Source: Folioceros fuciformis (taxonomy: Eukaryota > Anthocerotophyta > Anthocerotopsida > Anthocerotales). From it: a DNA stretch of 64,000 nt. Below, in pieces: positions 21,101 through 32,543 of the stretch. The number at the start of each line of letters is the position of its first letter. Position 1 is the first letter of the stretch. Location: the NCBI GenBank assembly GCA_049999805.1, contig JBNGIO010005690.1:1-64000 (forward strand), in the 5' to 3' direction. The notes under the pieces were generated by a model that searched no databases, was not told the origin of the DNA, and worked only from the letters and a program-made list of their open reading frames with translations. The position numbers and the translations under genes were made by a program.

Positions 21101-22603
21101 ATGTGCCCCTGTATGGACGGGTGGTCGGCAAACCTCCGGTCTCCATACACTGCACTTGTCTTCTTGCTACTGTTCTGCAGCTTGCAGCTTGCTATCTGCA
21201 ATACATACACCACACCAGCGGCCTCAGTGGCGGTGAACTACTCAAATGACCAGAGATACACTGACCTCGTGGAGCTGCAAGCTGTGTATGACGTGATGTC
21301 AGCCACGGGAAATACGTGGGTCAGGGACATTCCGGATGTCTGCTTGCAGCGGTGGCATGGGATAGAATGTTCAGAATTCAGTGACAACGTCTTCCATGTC
21401 ACCTCATTGTCGTTCGGTGTCATCTCCGATGACACTGCATTTCCAGTCTGTGCTCCCGGTTCCTACATACCCACTTCCATACACAAGCTGACCTACCTCC
21501 GAAACCTGTTCTACTACCAGTGTGGCAGAGACAACCCCCTCCCCATCCCGAGAGAGATAGGCAAGCTGGGCGAGTCATTAGAGTCCCTGGTGCTTAGAGA
21601 GAATGGACACACAGGAGGCATCCCCTCCGAGTTCGCCAACCTCACCAAGCTCACCGTGTTGGATCTTCACGGCAACACTCTCCGCGGCAGCATCGCATCA
21701 TGGCTTCCACATTCCACATGTCTCCAGTACCTGGATGTGAGCAGCAACCGCCTAGAAGGACCCATACCCGATGGAATCGACGTCCTACCCCGGAGCCTGG
21801 TCATCCTCAACCTCAGCGACAACCGGCTGGAAGGATCCATCCCGCAGCAAACCATGAGCCATCTCTCGGAACTCGAAAAGCTGGATCTGAGCGGGAACAG
21901 GTTGAGCGGACCCATCCCAAGCAGTGTAGGCAGCCTCCGCCGCCTGGCGCTCCTGGATCTAAGTGGCAACACACTGACTGGAGGTATCCCGGACGCGGTT
22001 TGTGGGCTCATCTCCCTCCAGGCCCTGCTCTTGCGGGACAACAAATTCCGAGCTCCTCTGCCCAGTTGCATTGGGGATCTGGCGCGCCTCCAGGTGCTGT
22101 CGCTCTCCAACTCCGAGCTCACAGGTCAGGCGCCCAGCTCCTTGGGGAGGCTCTCAGGGCTCAAGGCGCTCCATCTGGACGGTAACCAGCTGACAGGCGT
22201 GATACCTGAGGAGCTGGAAGGGCTCCGCAGCCTGAGCGAGCTCAACATGAGCAACAACAAGCTGGCTGGGCCCGTCCCCTTCTCCCGCTCCTTCGTACAA
22301 CAGCTCGGGCCACGGCTGCTGCTGCGGGACAACGCTAACCTGTGTTCTCGGGAATGGCCTCGAGCGGGCCCCGGTCTCAAAGTGCAGGTTTTGATGGGCT
22401 TGAGAAGCTGCAGGCGAAAGAATGCTAAGCTTCCGGGAGTAATGGTGTCTCCCCCACTGCACCAACACCGTCCTCGGCTTTCCACACCCAGATCGTCAAA
22501 TGCTATCACCAAGCAACCTACAACTTCATCGGCTTCACAAGTTGCTGGAATCAGTGAGAAGGTCGTCTTGGCCATGTTATTGTTTCTTTGGATAGATGCA
22601 TGA
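21101..22603 (+). CDS. PII-2-like leucine-rich repeat protein, copy 1
   Basis: This is an intronless 500-residue ORF. It has an N-terminal hydrophobic signal segment (ALVFLLLFCSLQLAIC), then the capping domain seen in PII-2 (Piriformospora indica-insensitive 2) proteins: W-HGIEC, HVTSLSFG, a C-A-P-G-S-Y-I-P stretch and NLFYYQC. About nine plant-type LRRs of 24 residues follow (LDLSGNRLSGPIP-type). The N- and C-terminal Cys pairs are present. The tail is Ser/Thr/Pro-rich and ends in a hydrophobic run (VVLAMLLFLWIDA), compatible with a GPI-anchor signal. There is no kinase. Such proteins sit at the cell surface and in Arabidopsis affect response to a root fungus; the partner here is unknown. 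A paralogue lies at 42370-44394. Confidence 0.85.
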   Translation: MCPCMDGWSANLRSPYTALVFLLLFCSLQLAICNTYTTPAASVAVNYSNDQRYTDLVELQAVYDVMSATGNTWVRDIPDVCLQRWHGIECSEFSDNVFHVTSLSFGVISDDTAFPVCAPGSYIPTSIHKLTYLRNLFYYQCGRDNPLPIPREIGKLGESLESLVLRENGHTGGIPSEFANLTKLTVLDLHGNTLRGSIASWLPHSTCLQYLDVSSNRLEGPIPDGIDVLPRSLVILNLSDNRLEGSIPQQTMSHLSELEKLDLSGNRLSGPIPSSVGSLRRLALLDLSGNTLTGGIPDAVCGLISLQALLLRDNKFRAPLPSCIGDLARLQVLSLSNSELTGQAPSSLGRLSGLKALHLDGNQLTGVIPEELEGLRSLSELNMSNNKLAGPVPFSRSFVQQLGPRLLLRDNANLCSREWPRAGPGLKVQVLMGLRSCRRKNAKLPGVMVSPPLHQHRPRLSTPRSSNAITKQPTTSSASQVAGISEKVVLAMLLFLWIDA

Positions 22604-22999
22604 CTTTTGGATTTGGGATCTCGTTCATGAGCTCCCTATCTGTAAACGTATGTATCTATATCACGGAAGTGGACAGTTTGATCAGCACCGCTTGCCGGGA
22701 ACAATGTACCTACATACCGACTTTGCAATTAAATATTCTACATCTCTGGTAGAGCTTCGTAATCGCACACAGGCGTTTGCTGCCCTTGAGGCTAGTGTGG
22801 TCATTCACAGGACCATACCATAATCTGTTGTTAGACTCAATGTTCCGACAGTGGTGGCTGAAGGATGGCCACAGTATGGCAACCGGGCCGGTTGTGGACC
22901 CAACAAAATGGTGTCTGTACAAGGATTCCAAGAGGAGCTCCCGCTCACTCCAATTCTGGCAGTGAATGCCCGGCAACCAACCAAGCCTGTAGGTGTAAG
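22604..22999. other. 3' flank of LRR gene
   Basis: No gene is seen. A short AT-richer 3' end is followed by sequence resembling the N-terminal leader of the PPR pseudogene. Confidence 0.4.
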
Positions 23000-25525
23000 A
23001 GTGGAAGAAGCCCACCACTTTCACTTCTGAGAAAATGCGTGGATGGGAAGGGATTTTCCAGCGATGGTCGTCGCAAGGAGCAGGAGCACTTGTGGAAACA
23101 GTTCTTTCTGGAGCCTACCATGTGGTGGGACAACAGACGAGATAAGAAGAGCTCCCGTGCGCCTGACTCCAGGCGGAAGGGATTTCGCAAGATCCTGTGG
23201 TCAAATAGCTTCTCTAGGCCAGGTTGGGTTGTAGAGCAGCTCGTGTCCTTGGATGTGCAGATAGGTCATGGTAGGTCCTTCCAGGTCGAGTTTTTTCGGA
23301 AGATCCTGAACCCGGCAGGCCAGAAGGATCTGGAATTTGGTCCTTGAGCGGCAGTGTTGGGAGCCCAGCGCTTTCCCTTGAAGGTGAATGTGTGGATGGG
23401 GATCGCCAGGAGTGGGAGCACTTGTTTCAGCAATGTTTCCTGGACCCTACGGTGCGGTGGGACGACATATGAGAGAAGAGCTGTCGTTCGCCTGAATTTC
23501 GGCGTAAGGGGTCCGGTGAGGTCCTGAGATTGAACAACAAGTCTAAGCCAGGTTGGATGGATGGGCAGCTCGTACGTTGAATGTGCAGATGGGTTGCGGT
23601 GCCTTACCTTCCAAGTCGAGCTCTCAGGATAAGCCTGAACCTGGCAGGCGTGAAGGGTCGGGAATGAGTGTCGTCCCGGCTGGAACCGTGAACATATCAT
23701 GTCAGCAGGGGAAGCTTTCTGAGGCCGTTGAAGCCCTGGAATCTCTGGCGCAGACAGGCTCCATGTGTTTCACTGTGCTGAAACTGTGAGCAGGTGAGAA
23801 GCATTTGGTCATGGGGCGACAAGTTGATGATCTGGCTGTCAAACTTCGGTACGATTCGAATGCATGTTCGGTGAATCATATCGTGCGCATGTATGCATCT
23901 GGAGGTAGGCTAGACGAGGCCATGGATGTGCTCACTAGGGTGGACAAACAAGATGTCTTCATGTGGTCTTCCATAATCTCTGTATATGCTAAGCACGGGA
24001 AACCTAGGGAGGCTATCCAACTGTAACGGGATATGCCCATGTCAGGGGTGGTGGCGAATGCCCCCGTCTTTGTAGCGACCCTTCTAGCTTGTGCACTTGC
24101 CAGCGACTTGGAATCTGGCAGAAAATTGCGTGGTGAGGTGTCGCACAGTGGCATCCCGACTGACTCGTTTGTTGGCAACTGCTTGGTGCACATGTATCCA
24201 AAACGTGGGGAACTGAAAGATGCAAGCCAGGTTTTTGACAGCATTGCTGGCCACGAAGGATGTGGTGACACGGAATGCTCTTATATCTGGGGATGCAAAA
24301 TGTGGTGCGATGAAAGATGCATGCCAGGATTTTGACAGCATGAGCACGAAGAATGTGGGGACACGGAATGCCCTGATAGCTGGGTATGCCGAGCAAGGGC
24401 TTGGACATGAGGCTCGTGTTTTGTAAGGGCAAATGGAGCAGGAGGGGCTAATTTGGGCCAACAATGTTAGTTTCGCTTGCTTTCTATTGCCTGTGGAAGC
24501 GCCGGTGGCTTACAGAGGGGCAGGGAGCTGCACTCACAGATTGTGGAAAGAGGACTGCTGGATAACGTTGTTTTGGGCACTGGCCTGGTAGACATGTATG
24601 CAAAATGTGACGAACTGGAGGATGCACGCCAGTTGTTCGACAGCATGAAGACACAGAATGTGGCGACATGGAATGCCCTGGGTATGGAACTTTTGATGAT
24701 GGTGAGAGAGCACTAGCTGGTTTTCAGTAATATTAGTTGCCGGCATTCTGCCTGATGGTGCTACTTTTAGTTGCCTTCTAGTGGCGTGCAGTCATGAGGG
24801 ACTGGTGGAGGAGGGTCGCAAGCTCTTTCATTCCGTGCCTGAACAGCATGGCATCGATCCTACAACTGAGCATTGCAATTGCATGATTGATCTCTCCGGG
24901 CGTGCAGGCCATCAAAGAAATGTTGTGGGCGAGAGGTCTTTTTTGAATGCCTGCAGAAATCACGGGGATATAGAGACTGAGGGCAATAAGGTGTTTTGAG
25001 AGAATTGTCAAGCTGGACCCCCAGCGAGCGTCTGCCTACGTCCTCATGGCCCATGACTATGCAGATGCAGACGCCGGTAGGTGGACCGATGTAGACTTGA
25101 TTGAAACACAGAGAAAGGCAGCAGGAGCGAGCAAGAAACTTGCAGTGCCAAGCATTGAGGTGAGGAAGGTGGTACATACATTTGCGATGGGAGAAAACAG
25201 AGATGATATTGCGCTCAAGGTAGGTAGAGTGCACGAATGCACTTCTGAAGCAGGAAGGAGGCCACGTACCTAACACAAAGTGGGAGTTGAATCCACTACC
25301 TGAGAAGGAAAAGGAAGGTGTCATTTCTGGGAATGCGGAGAAGCTAGCTCTGGCGTTTGGTCTCTTGAACACCCCAGCTGGAACGCCTATGGTGGTAACG
25401 AAGAACCTACGCATGTGCACGCACAGAAATTATGTCAAGGCTTGTATACAAAGTCATTGTTGTAAGGGATGGGTATCGTGTGCATCGATTCACAAATGGT
25501 TGTTGCAGTTGTAATGGTCGACCCT
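23000..25525 (+). pseudogene. DYW-type PLS pentatricopeptide repeat pseudogene
   Basis: The leader (about 23,000-23,700) matches the N-terminus of the intact PPR gene at 37421, including the WDxxLGWDxRRDK-like phrase. PPR motifs follow: HIVRMYASGGRLDEAMDV, VFMWSSIISVYAKHGK, VDMYAKCDELEDARQ, and the E-domain remnant CSHEGLVEEGRKLF. The DYW domain remains recognisable (AEKLALAFGLLNTP, TKNLR, then RDGYRVHRFTNGCCSC), but it is split by a frameshift. The zinc-binding His has become Asn in NAEKLA, the CGDCH site reads CTHRN, and the terminal DYW is absent. At least six stops or shifts are visible. It shows that this locus family once carried a deaminase domain. Confidence 0.88.
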
Positions 25526-25916
25526 TAGGACTGTGTAAAACCAACGAGGCCTCTGGTGTGTAAGTCAGCGAACATTGTTTCCATTCTTGGATAAGCGTGC
25601 TCACCCCACTTCAATCCCTTCCAAACCCAGACATGGGTGGCGAACACCGAGTCGCACCTCATCGTGACAGAAATGACCACAATTGAGTCTTCCTGTCTGT
25701 ATCGATATGCCTCATCTAGAGTGAGCTCATTACACTTCATCTACTACGAATACATTTCTCGTTCTGGGATGAAGGCCTTCTAGACTGATCAGAAATTTAA
25801 GTGTCAACCAGTCAATATTGTACAGAGGCGGAGGAAGTTTGTGGCCGTTTGCGAAAACCATGTTGGCTTCTTTCCACTACTGTTGACAGACCAAAGAGAA
25901 GGAACGAGATTCACTG
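25526..25916. other. spacer, no gene recognised
   Basis: Convergent 3' flanks of the PPR pseudogene and the phosphatase gene. Confidence 0.45.
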
Positions 25917-27553
25917 CTACTTATTCAGGTCCACCGAGTGAAGGACACTGCCAAAGGCGTCGTGGAAGAGCATTCGCAATGAGTCCGACGCCACAGACAC
26001 CGAGACAAATCCTTGGCCATCGTAATAGAACTGAGCCCCATTTTCGGTGTCGGGGGTTCTGACATTCTTCCAAGCCTTGGATCCACCTCCACTTGTTATA
26101 TACCGAAGCTTACTGCACACGGCAAATACGAGTGTGAGGTCCTGAAACTCCTGGATCCTTCTTCCGAGCGTTTAAGGACGAAAGCAAAGGAGGGAAGCAA
26201 AATGTAACCTGTCTTGACTCTTGATGTCTTGGAGGGTGTGATCGTGACCGTTAATATATAAGTCTACCTTGTATGCCTGGACAGAGAAAGTGAACAACAT
26301 TCATCACCCATGGCTCTTTTCTCTACCACCGCACGATGGACAAAAAACTTACACATGCTGACCTTTAACAGGGGATTCACAACTTCTGCCACGTCAGTTG
26401 TATCACCGTGTACACCGGTACTTCGAATTGTATGATGACCTATCACCAGCTTCCACGTGGCATTTGAGCTCCTCAAGTTCGATTCCAAACGCTGTGGTCA
26501 CACGCACCGTTTTGTTGAGGGCGATCCGCAGAATGAGGAGCCGTTCTCGTGGAGAGTATGAAGGAGAAACGATACATACCAGTGCCTGTAGCCGCAACTG
26601 CTCCTCGCGAGGTTCCAGAAGGCCATCCCAGTAGTGTTTATGGGACGCGTTAACAGACCAGTAGTCGTTTACAAACGGGGTCGTGTCGATGAAGAAGAAT
26701 TCAATGGAGCTGTCGCATGTGCCTGTAGAGAGAACAAGCTCAGAACAACGTAGCACGCCACGTGTCCATCATTTTGCTGGCTTTCATAGGATGAGCCGCG
26801 TGCTTAAGTGGATTTGCGGGCTGACAACAAAACCATTCTCAAACCGCCACGTTTCATCGTCGTAAAAGAGCTTGCCTACCTGTTTGAGCTGACTTGCTAC
26901 ACAGAGGAAGTAGTAGCTCAAATTCCCTTTGACACCACCACCGGCCATCCCTTCGCTTCAAAGTCTCACTCAATTGTGCAGGAACATTGCCTCTGTAGTC
27001 GTGATTCCCCAAGACTGGTCTTCGACAGTCCGATACGTAGGCACATTAGGTGAGGCGAACGGCCTCAAAAGCTAACGCTAGAAATGCAGACAACAACGCA
27101 ACATCGCACCTGTGAACCAAGTCTTTCGCAAGCTCGGGGCTGTGTAGATATCAGAATACGAAGTTTCGAACTGGGGATCATCTTCCCCATCTAGTCCGTA
27201 GTCATAGAAATTGTCCCCTGTAGATACGATAAAATCAATATTGAGTTCTTCCCCTACTCGCCCCATCTGTCAGACACCATACCATTAGTTAGAAACCACC
27301 CAAGGCAGCCTCACGACATTCTGAGGGAGCGCTTCTCAGTCCTGCGCGAGACAACAACCTGCTCCGCGACAAAGGTTTGATTGTAGTTGCCATCACGCCC
27401 CCAGTCGCCAACAACCAAAAAGTTCAGCGGGTAAACAGACGACGAGTCTGCCCGGAACGCTGGGCCAGGCCTCCAAGTGACATATCCAATGCAAACGCCA
27501 AGGATCAAAGCTGCAGCTATGAGCAGAGTCAGAGCTTTAGTCCATGACTTCAC
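25917..27553 (-). CDS. PAP: purple acid phosphatase (low-molecular-weight type)
   Basis: Multi-exon gene. The first exon (27553-27359) encodes a signal anchor or signal peptide ([19 protein letters not shown]) and the first metal motif GDWGRDG. Exon 2 (27266-27110) carries [10 protein letters not shown], exon 3 (from 27014) GNHDYRGN, then FFFIDTTPF (about 26,690), VIGHHTIRS (about 26,430), GHDH (about 26,250) and the C-terminal YYDGQGF to a stop at 25917. All seven di-metal ligands of the family appear. The family hydrolyses phosphomonoesters at acid pH, usually in the vacuole or outside the cell; relatives are the Arabidopsis PAP3/7/8/17 group. Boundaries of exons 3-6 were not all resolved. 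The long leader hydrophobic run might be a membrane anchor. Confidence 0.88.
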
Positions 27554-28773
27554 TCGAGACCCTCTTCCCTGTGTCTGCCACCGTAAATTCCATCACGCCG
27601 TCACCAGAAAGCTCATCACAGATAGACGGAAAGGATCCTGTCTTGACCGTTGTACCTCAATCACATCGTCAAGCCTCGAATAGCCGATCTCGTGATCGAG
27701 CATGATGCGGGCCATTCCCTTCGCCCCTCGATTCCACAGGTCGTCAAGCTTCCAGATAACAGATCTATCCTTCGAGATGTTAAAATATCGAGCGGGTGGC
27801 TGTGGTCACCTACACACACCGTACCGAGAACGAGCGGAGCTAAAGCACATGCGGGAGCGCAAACCACGAGCTCATCAGCTTGGAAGCCGACAGGAATACG
27901 CTCCGGAATTGAAGAGAAACAATCAAAATCACTTCTCGAAAGAACAAGAATCAGCAAGAATCACTTCCAAGCGCCGTACGCTACATTCCCAAGCACGAGG
28001 TTCCCACCCCCGATCACAATACAGTAACCTCGCGCCATCACCGTCATCAGATTTCGCAACACGAACGCACAAGGAAACAGAGAGCAGAAGCCCGCGCACC
28101 TCCGCCTGCCGTCAGCCGGCTGCCGCGCTCCTCACCTGCCTCCGGAGGCGAGGCTGCCGTGGCGTGCACGCAGTGTGGAGGAGACAAAGGCACTGCGGCC
28201 CTCGTCAGTGCCTTACCTGAGGTCGCACCTCGCCCGGACGATGGATCAGCCGTGGAATATCCCCGACAGCAACTCCGTTGTATGCTCGCTTTCATCAACT
28301 CGACGCAACCGAGTACAGTCCAGGTGCCGTGGAACATGAAACAAGATGGCGTGTTAAAACACCGTCGACTCCCACGGCGAGTGTCGGGCTAAGCATGTCA
28401 TTCCGCAGGCCCTGATTGACTCGTATAGTCGGGCCGTCACCGGCTCGCGACCGGGAGTAGCCAGTTGCAGGTGGCGACCAGTATCTCGTTGGCATGTACC
28501 TTTGAACCGCAGCATATGCTGTGGGACTTGCTGATTGGACAATTTTGGGCACATAAAGGCACCACGATTGGGAATAGTAGTTTTTTGATGTCCCAGATAG
28601 CAGGAGTGCAGCAGGTTGAGGACTCAAGGGGTAGGTAGAACTGAAAAGTGCGCGTGGACAAATCGCGGGTAGCAGGATGCAGCTTGGCGTGTATCACATT
28701 CCAGTGGTCAGAGCCTGTCCATTCTTTTAACCGATATATCAGATCTGAGAAAGAGTCGTGGCAGAAGAGAACG
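27554..28773. other. intergenic, no gene recognised
   Basis: Upstream region of the phosphatase gene on the minus strand. ORFs of up to 172 residues exist on both strands at 27.7-28.6 kb but overlap each other and have no recognisable domain. Confidence 0.4.
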
Positions 28774-29997
28774 CTACTTGGCAGATGCAGGACGGTCCCT
28801 GGGTGTCACTGTGACAGACGAAGGTACTGAGTTCTTGTTTTTCTTCTTGAGGTTCCTCTTTTGCTTCCTAGTCATGGTCTCCGATACCTTTTTGGACACT
28901 GGAGGAAGTAATGCAGGGCTGGCTGCAGCTGATTTCACACTGCTAGTTATTACCACCACTTCAACCTGCTCACTCTTGGTGGTCGAGGACGTGGTGGAAG
29001 CTTGGGGTGGTGAAGGCAGGTTCTCTTTCTCTGGAGGGCTGATCTCGGGCTTCCACACTGTGTCTGCAGGCTTGTCTAGGGGGGACGGTGGTGCCTGCTC
29101 GGCGCCAGTGCCCGTCCCAGTCCCAGTCTCAGGGGTAGTGCCTATGAGGGTCTGGACCAGGGACTCCAAGACGGAAGGCTCCAGAGCGGATGGCTCATCC
29201 AGGTCATCCTCCTGGACAAAAGAGAAGCCAGAGGAGCCAGAAGGGGAGGAGGAGAGGGAGGGGGAGAAAGACAAAGAACGCTGCCAGCCCTGCTGCTGCT
29301 GGGGCTCCGTGACCTTGGATGATGGGGCACTGCGCTTTCTTCTCTTCTCCTGGCCTTGCTCGCAGTCGGGAAGAGCAAGCAGCATCTCTGCATCATGAAA
29401 TGCTGATGACCCCGATGCAAATCTGGGCTTGAAGTAATCATCTTGACCAACTGCATGGGCTGCAGCCTGCACCCAGAACATGCATGCATTAGCCTGTGCC
29501 TCCAGGGCCTTCTCGGCCCAGCCCCGCCCATTCACCCGCTGCAGCGCCAGGATGAGGGCCTGCAGGGCTGTCAGAGCGGCTGCTGCTGCCAGGAACAGAG
29601 GCTCATTGTGGCCCCAGCCAGCGGCCTTTATTTTGCTCTCGGATCCACTCCCAGTGCTACCACTACCGTCCCCCTTGCAGCCAGGCCTCTTCCCCGTCCA
29701 CGGCACACCCTTGAGGGTACTGAATGCAGTGCTGCACAGGCAACACGACATGGGGCATGCACATGTGGCACACATCTTCTGCTCATACACGCAGCTCACG
29801 CTGCTGCTGTTTATGGACGACTCATGGCTACCGTCCTGCCTACTGCTAGAGCTCCCGCTACTGCTAGACTGGTCGGTGCCTTTGACGGCACCGGCCTTGA
29901 GCTGAGCCTCCCCTGTAGGCTGACTAGTGACAGTGTGTATCACTATCTTGTTACCGCTATTCCTTGGGGCTGGCCTCCGTCGCAGAACGGTGGCCAT
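28774..29997 (-). CDS. unrecognised 407-residue low-complexity protein
   Basis: A single uninterrupted ORF with no known family. From the N-terminus: a basic start (VLRRRPAPR), a Ser/Gly-rich stretch (about residues 40-65), a Cys cluster of seven cysteines within 21 residues around CATCACPMSCCLC (about 69-90), an Ala/Leu-rich likely helical region (LFLAAAAALTALQALILAL, about 133-151), an acidic and Ser/Pro-rich middle, and a C-terminal basic cluster (RKQKRNLKKKNK) resembling a nuclear localisation signal. The Cys cluster could bind metal. The opposite strand is also open for 206 residues, but the minus ORF is longer and begins with a plausible start. I assign no function. Confidence 0.6.
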   Translation of the reverse strand: MATVLRRRPAPRNSGNKIVIHTVTSQPTGEAQLKAGAVKGTDQSSSSGSSSSRQDGSHESSINSSSVSCVYEQKMCATCACPMSCCLCSTAFSTLKGVPWTGKRPGCKGDGSGSTGSGSESKIKAAGWGHNEPLFLAAAAALTALQALILALQRVNGRGWAEKALEAQANACMFWVQAAAHAVGQDDYFKPRFASGSSAFHDAEMLLALPDCEQGQEKRRKRSAPSSKVTEPQQQQGWQRSLSFSPSLSSSPSGSSGFSFVQEDDLDEPSALEPSVLESLVQTLIGTTPETGTGTGTGAEQAPPSPLDKPADTVWKPEISPPEKENLPSPPQASTTSSTTKSEQVEVVVITSSVKSAAASPALLPPVSKKVSETMTRKQKRNLKKKNKNSVPSSVTVTPRDRPASAK

Positions 29998-32185
<2,188 letters not shown>

Positions 32186-32543
32186 CCAGGAGTGGGGACT
32201 CGTTTCGAGTGTGATCTGTTACGAGGTTCACGTGTGACTGTGCACTGGTGCACTCGGAATCTCGAGTGCGCATCATTTTTCTGCTCCTATTCGCTTCTGT
32301 TACACGAGAACCAGGAGGTGGAGCCATTCATACTTTGCCCGTAAAAGTTGCAACACTCAGCAAGTGATCAGATTTTCGGACATCAGACACTCTGTATTGT
32401 TTTGAACATGGGACTTCCGATGTCTTGCATATCGTTAACGGCTGATGAGTTTGCTGGCCCAGTTCATACGACACATCCTTCATCTCTCAATCAGACTACT
32501 GGATATGATTGCTCACCTAGACACTGTCCACACACCCAAAATG
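32186..32543. other. convergent spacer between ClpP and PPR gene
   Basis: 3' flanks of two convergent genes; nothing else seen. Confidence 0.5.

Noticed and set aside
21667-22575. Minus-strand ORFs opposite the LRR gene
   Set aside because: Ser/Arg-rich products of reading leucine-repeat codons backwards; the plus-strand LRR frame explains the sequence.
27702-28627. ORFs of 96-172 residues upstream of the phosphatase gene
   Set aside because: They overlap on both strands, lack domains and fall in a presumed promoter region.
28778-29398. 206-residue plus-strand ORF
   Set aside because: It lies antisense to the longer 407-residue minus ORF, and its Gly/Glu/Phe runs are what the complementary strand of Ser/Pro/Lys codons produces.
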